Positions 61,738-64,000 of a DNA stretch of 64,000 nt are shown piece after piece. The stretch comes from Flaccisagitta enflata (lineage: Eukaryota; Chaetognatha; Sagittoidea; Aphragmophora): assembly GCA_965153355.1 (NCBI GenBank), contig OZ231128.1:22196001-22260000 (forward strand), written 5' to 3'. The notes beneath the pieces were generated by a model. It saw only the letters and a program-made list of their open reading frames with translations, made no database searches and was not told the DNA's origin. Position numbers and translations under genes: made by a program. The number at the start of each line of letters is the position of its first letter. The first letter of the stretch is position 1.

Positions 61738-62044
61738 TCTACAACACAGATTTGTCTGGTTATCATTATTAGATTTTTTTTTTGAATTATTGCCTTTCTT
61801 TTTCACGCCAAATCAAGTTTTCGTGGAACACAATATGGCGAACACCACTAGTTTTTTTTCTGTTTTCTCGTTCCTGTTTTCTGTTTATTGTTCTCTGTTC
61901 TTGGATTCTGTTCATACATGTACACATGTTTTAACTCCCTTCTCAATTTCTTCAATGTTACTCTTATTCAGCTGACATGGTGTACATTAGAATTCTTTTC
62001 TGCTTGATTGAAAAGGGGCGTGGGAACAGCAATCGTGATTTTTT
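61738..62044. other. No gene seen
   Basis: T-rich sequence without recognisable frame. Confidence 0.4.
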
Positions 62045-62852
62045 GTCGCGTGCTTTGCGATTCTTTAACCCACTTTGTCAGTGTGTCGGTCGGTCGGTTT
62101 GTTGGTTGGTCTGTCCATCTGTTTGTTCTTTGTTTTGTTTTGTTTTGTTTTGTTTTTTTACATAACTGATCTTGACTTAACTTGATTAGACAATTTCATC
62201 ATTGCCCCTTCCTAAACTAGTCGCTCTGCCGAGCAGTTATTTTTTAACACATGAAGGGACAACCAATTGTTTCTTATCAACAAGTGGCTAAGCGAATATC
62301 AACCTTGATTTTTTTGTTTCAATAAATGAAGCGTCAATTACAATCGTTTTCCTCACTTATGCTCAGGCCTGACGCTCTCTATTTTGCTCTCGGGCTCTTA
62401 TGTTTTGCAAGCTCTGAGCCCGGCTGGCTCTTATTCGTTGTGCTCAAGTTGGTTGAGTAAAATATTAAAAAATCATTAAGTTTGGAGTCATTTTTTGATT
62501 TTTGCACAAACTGAATCACCGTTGTAATGATTCTTTTATCATTACATCATATGACCAGTTGCTGTTATCAGTAATCTAGGCTGATATGAGGATAAAATTT
62601 GGCATAACCGTTTTCCCGGGCTCATGGTTTTCCTCTCGGGCTCTGTCAAATTGTGGGGGGCGAGCCCGACCGGCTCAGTCAAAAAAATCACTAAAATCAG
62701 GCCTGCTAATGCTATAACTATGTGTAAAACGATTATACAAAAAAAAAATGCTTTACAATTTTTTTGTTATTTAGTAATCAGTCTGATTTTCTTCGCACAT
62801 TTAGGACTTAGTTACAGTGCTAAGCTGACTCTGTTTTAGACACGACCTTGTT
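62045..62852. mobile_element. HINE-like element, decayed GTCGCGTGC class
   Basis: TTTTTT then GTCGCGTGCTTTGCGATTC, TTAACCCACTTTGTCAGTG and CGGTCGGTCGGTTTGTTGG at left. TAGACACGACCTTGTT at right. The body includes CTCTCGGGCTCT and GAGCCCGRCYGGCTC at 62389-62445 and 62633-62680, two related copies of a short module. Confidence 0.5.
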
Positions 62853-63024
62853 TAAAGAAAAAAAAACTTAGATTTCCATGTTCCCAGAAAATGGAGAATT
62901 AAGCTCGAGGCCAATTTTCGTGTCAGAAAAGCCATTGGAAAGACGGAAACCCGCTCTTTAAAACAATTTCCAGCTTCGAATTTTTTTTCCAGTCTCCTTT
63001 TTGCCTTTTCTTCTCCTCATTCTT

Positions 63025-63055
63025 AGGAACGCCAAAGCACCTGTGTAACTGGCTG

Positions 63056-63088
<33 letters not shown>

Positions 63089-63226
63089 GCCTGTCTGTCT
63101 GTCTGTCTGCCTGTCTGTCTGTCTGTCTATCCATCTGTCCGTTGGTCTGTCTGTCTGTTGGTCTGTTGGTAACGCATTCGTTCGAAGATCCACACGGCGC
63201 ACCTCATTGGCCTACTTGGCCTTGTA
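63025..63226. mobile_element. HINE-like element, GGTGCG class
   Basis: TTAGGAACGCCAAAGCACCT and AACTGGCTGTGTCTG at left. CACACGGCGCACCTCATTGG and CCTACTTGGCCTTGT at right. The core is (GTCT)n. Both ends correspond to the complement of 45444-45574. Confidence 0.75.
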
Positions 63227-63364
63227 ATACATCTTGTTTTCTTTTGTCCTTTCAGTTAGTTTTCTATTTCTTTTTTTTTTTTTTTTTTTTTTGTATGGGA
63301 TATTCTAAAGATTATGACCACTTTCTTCCTGCGACAGGTTTCTCAATTTTGACGCGAATTCCAT

Positions 63365-63770
<406 letters not shown>

Positions 63771-63902
63771 TCGATGACGATAAAAGGTTTTTTTTACCAC
63801 AAATCAACATACGAGAATATGGAAACATTTTGTCAAATGATTATGGATTACATGCATCAATGACCTGAGTCATGATATCTAGGACCTAGTGACTGGAGAC
63901 TT

Positions 63903-64000
63903 AACAAGGCCAACACCTATAAGACTTACGGAATGACTTAGCATGACTTAGAATGACTTAAAATGACTTAGTATGTACTCTAAAATGACTAAAGGGAATA
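63903..64000. mobile_element. HINE-like end running off the window
   Basis: AACAAGGCCAACACCTATAA then AATGACTTAG repeats (11 bp). This is the same end as 19552-21573 in reverse, with another short satellite core beginning. Confidence 0.65.

Overview
This window looks like non-coding DNA from a large, repeat-dense animal genome, AT-rich between its repeats. The case for an animal is two spliced coding exons that read as the C-terminal half of the RhoGAP domain of ARHGAP39 (Vilse/CrossGAP), separated by an intron of about 8 kb. I cannot name the species. No bacterial operon, viral gene, tRNA or rRNA was recognised.

The anchor gene is on the + strand. Exon 27276-27420 and last exon 35388-35582 encode 48 and 64 residues, ending in [10 protein letters not shown] and TGA. 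Upstream exons, including the one with the RhoGAP arginine finger, are not visible, so they lie left of the window or were missed. The edges of these exons have been copied in tandem. A roughly 100-bp unit (polypyrimidine tract, acceptor AG and first ~40 nt of exon) is repeated upstream. The start of the intron is duplicated. The last ~40 nt of coding sequence is repeated in decayed form after the stop codon. One further candidate exon lies on the minus strand at 57273-57440.

Most of the rest is three interlocking classes of non-autonomous elements. (1) A superfamily resembling Helentron-associated elements (HINE-like): one end carries a short hairpin next to oligo-T, the other ends in GGCCTTGTT, and a short inverted motif pairs the hairpin with the opposite end. 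Copies run from ~130 bp to 2 kb. Three insertions can be compared with empty sites inside this window, and all went between two Ts (or at the edge of a T run) with no target duplication. The larger copies carry different satellite cores between nearly the same ends. (2) Long palindromic MITEs flanked by TA, often starting CAGTA, CAGGG or CCCTG, at 8.2, 16.8, 43.6, 50.1, 55.0 and 60.5 kb, plus a 1.8-kb palindrome at 12.3 kb. (3) A foldback family with GGTCAGCGGTACC outer ends, GC-rich inner arms and a ~21-bp GGCCTCAAAT-type minisatellite core, often sitting inside class 1.

Layout: 1-3.8 kb purine-rich low-complexity DNA; 3.8-11.1 kb HINE-like, foldback and palindromic elements; 11.1-11.35 kb decayed exon-edge copies; 11.36-25.87 kb a segment bounded by 180-bp inverted repeats that holds two ~2-kb satellite-core elements; 25.9-36.6 kb the ARHGAP39 region; 36.8-57 kb nested small elements and palindromes; 57.2-58.2 kb a candidate exon and a 43-bp tandem repeat; 59-61.5 kb a 29-bp satellite split by two different transposons; 61.5-64 kb more tandem repeats and element ends. 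Long (CT)n, (GT)n and (CAA)n tracts occur throughout and account for most long open frames.
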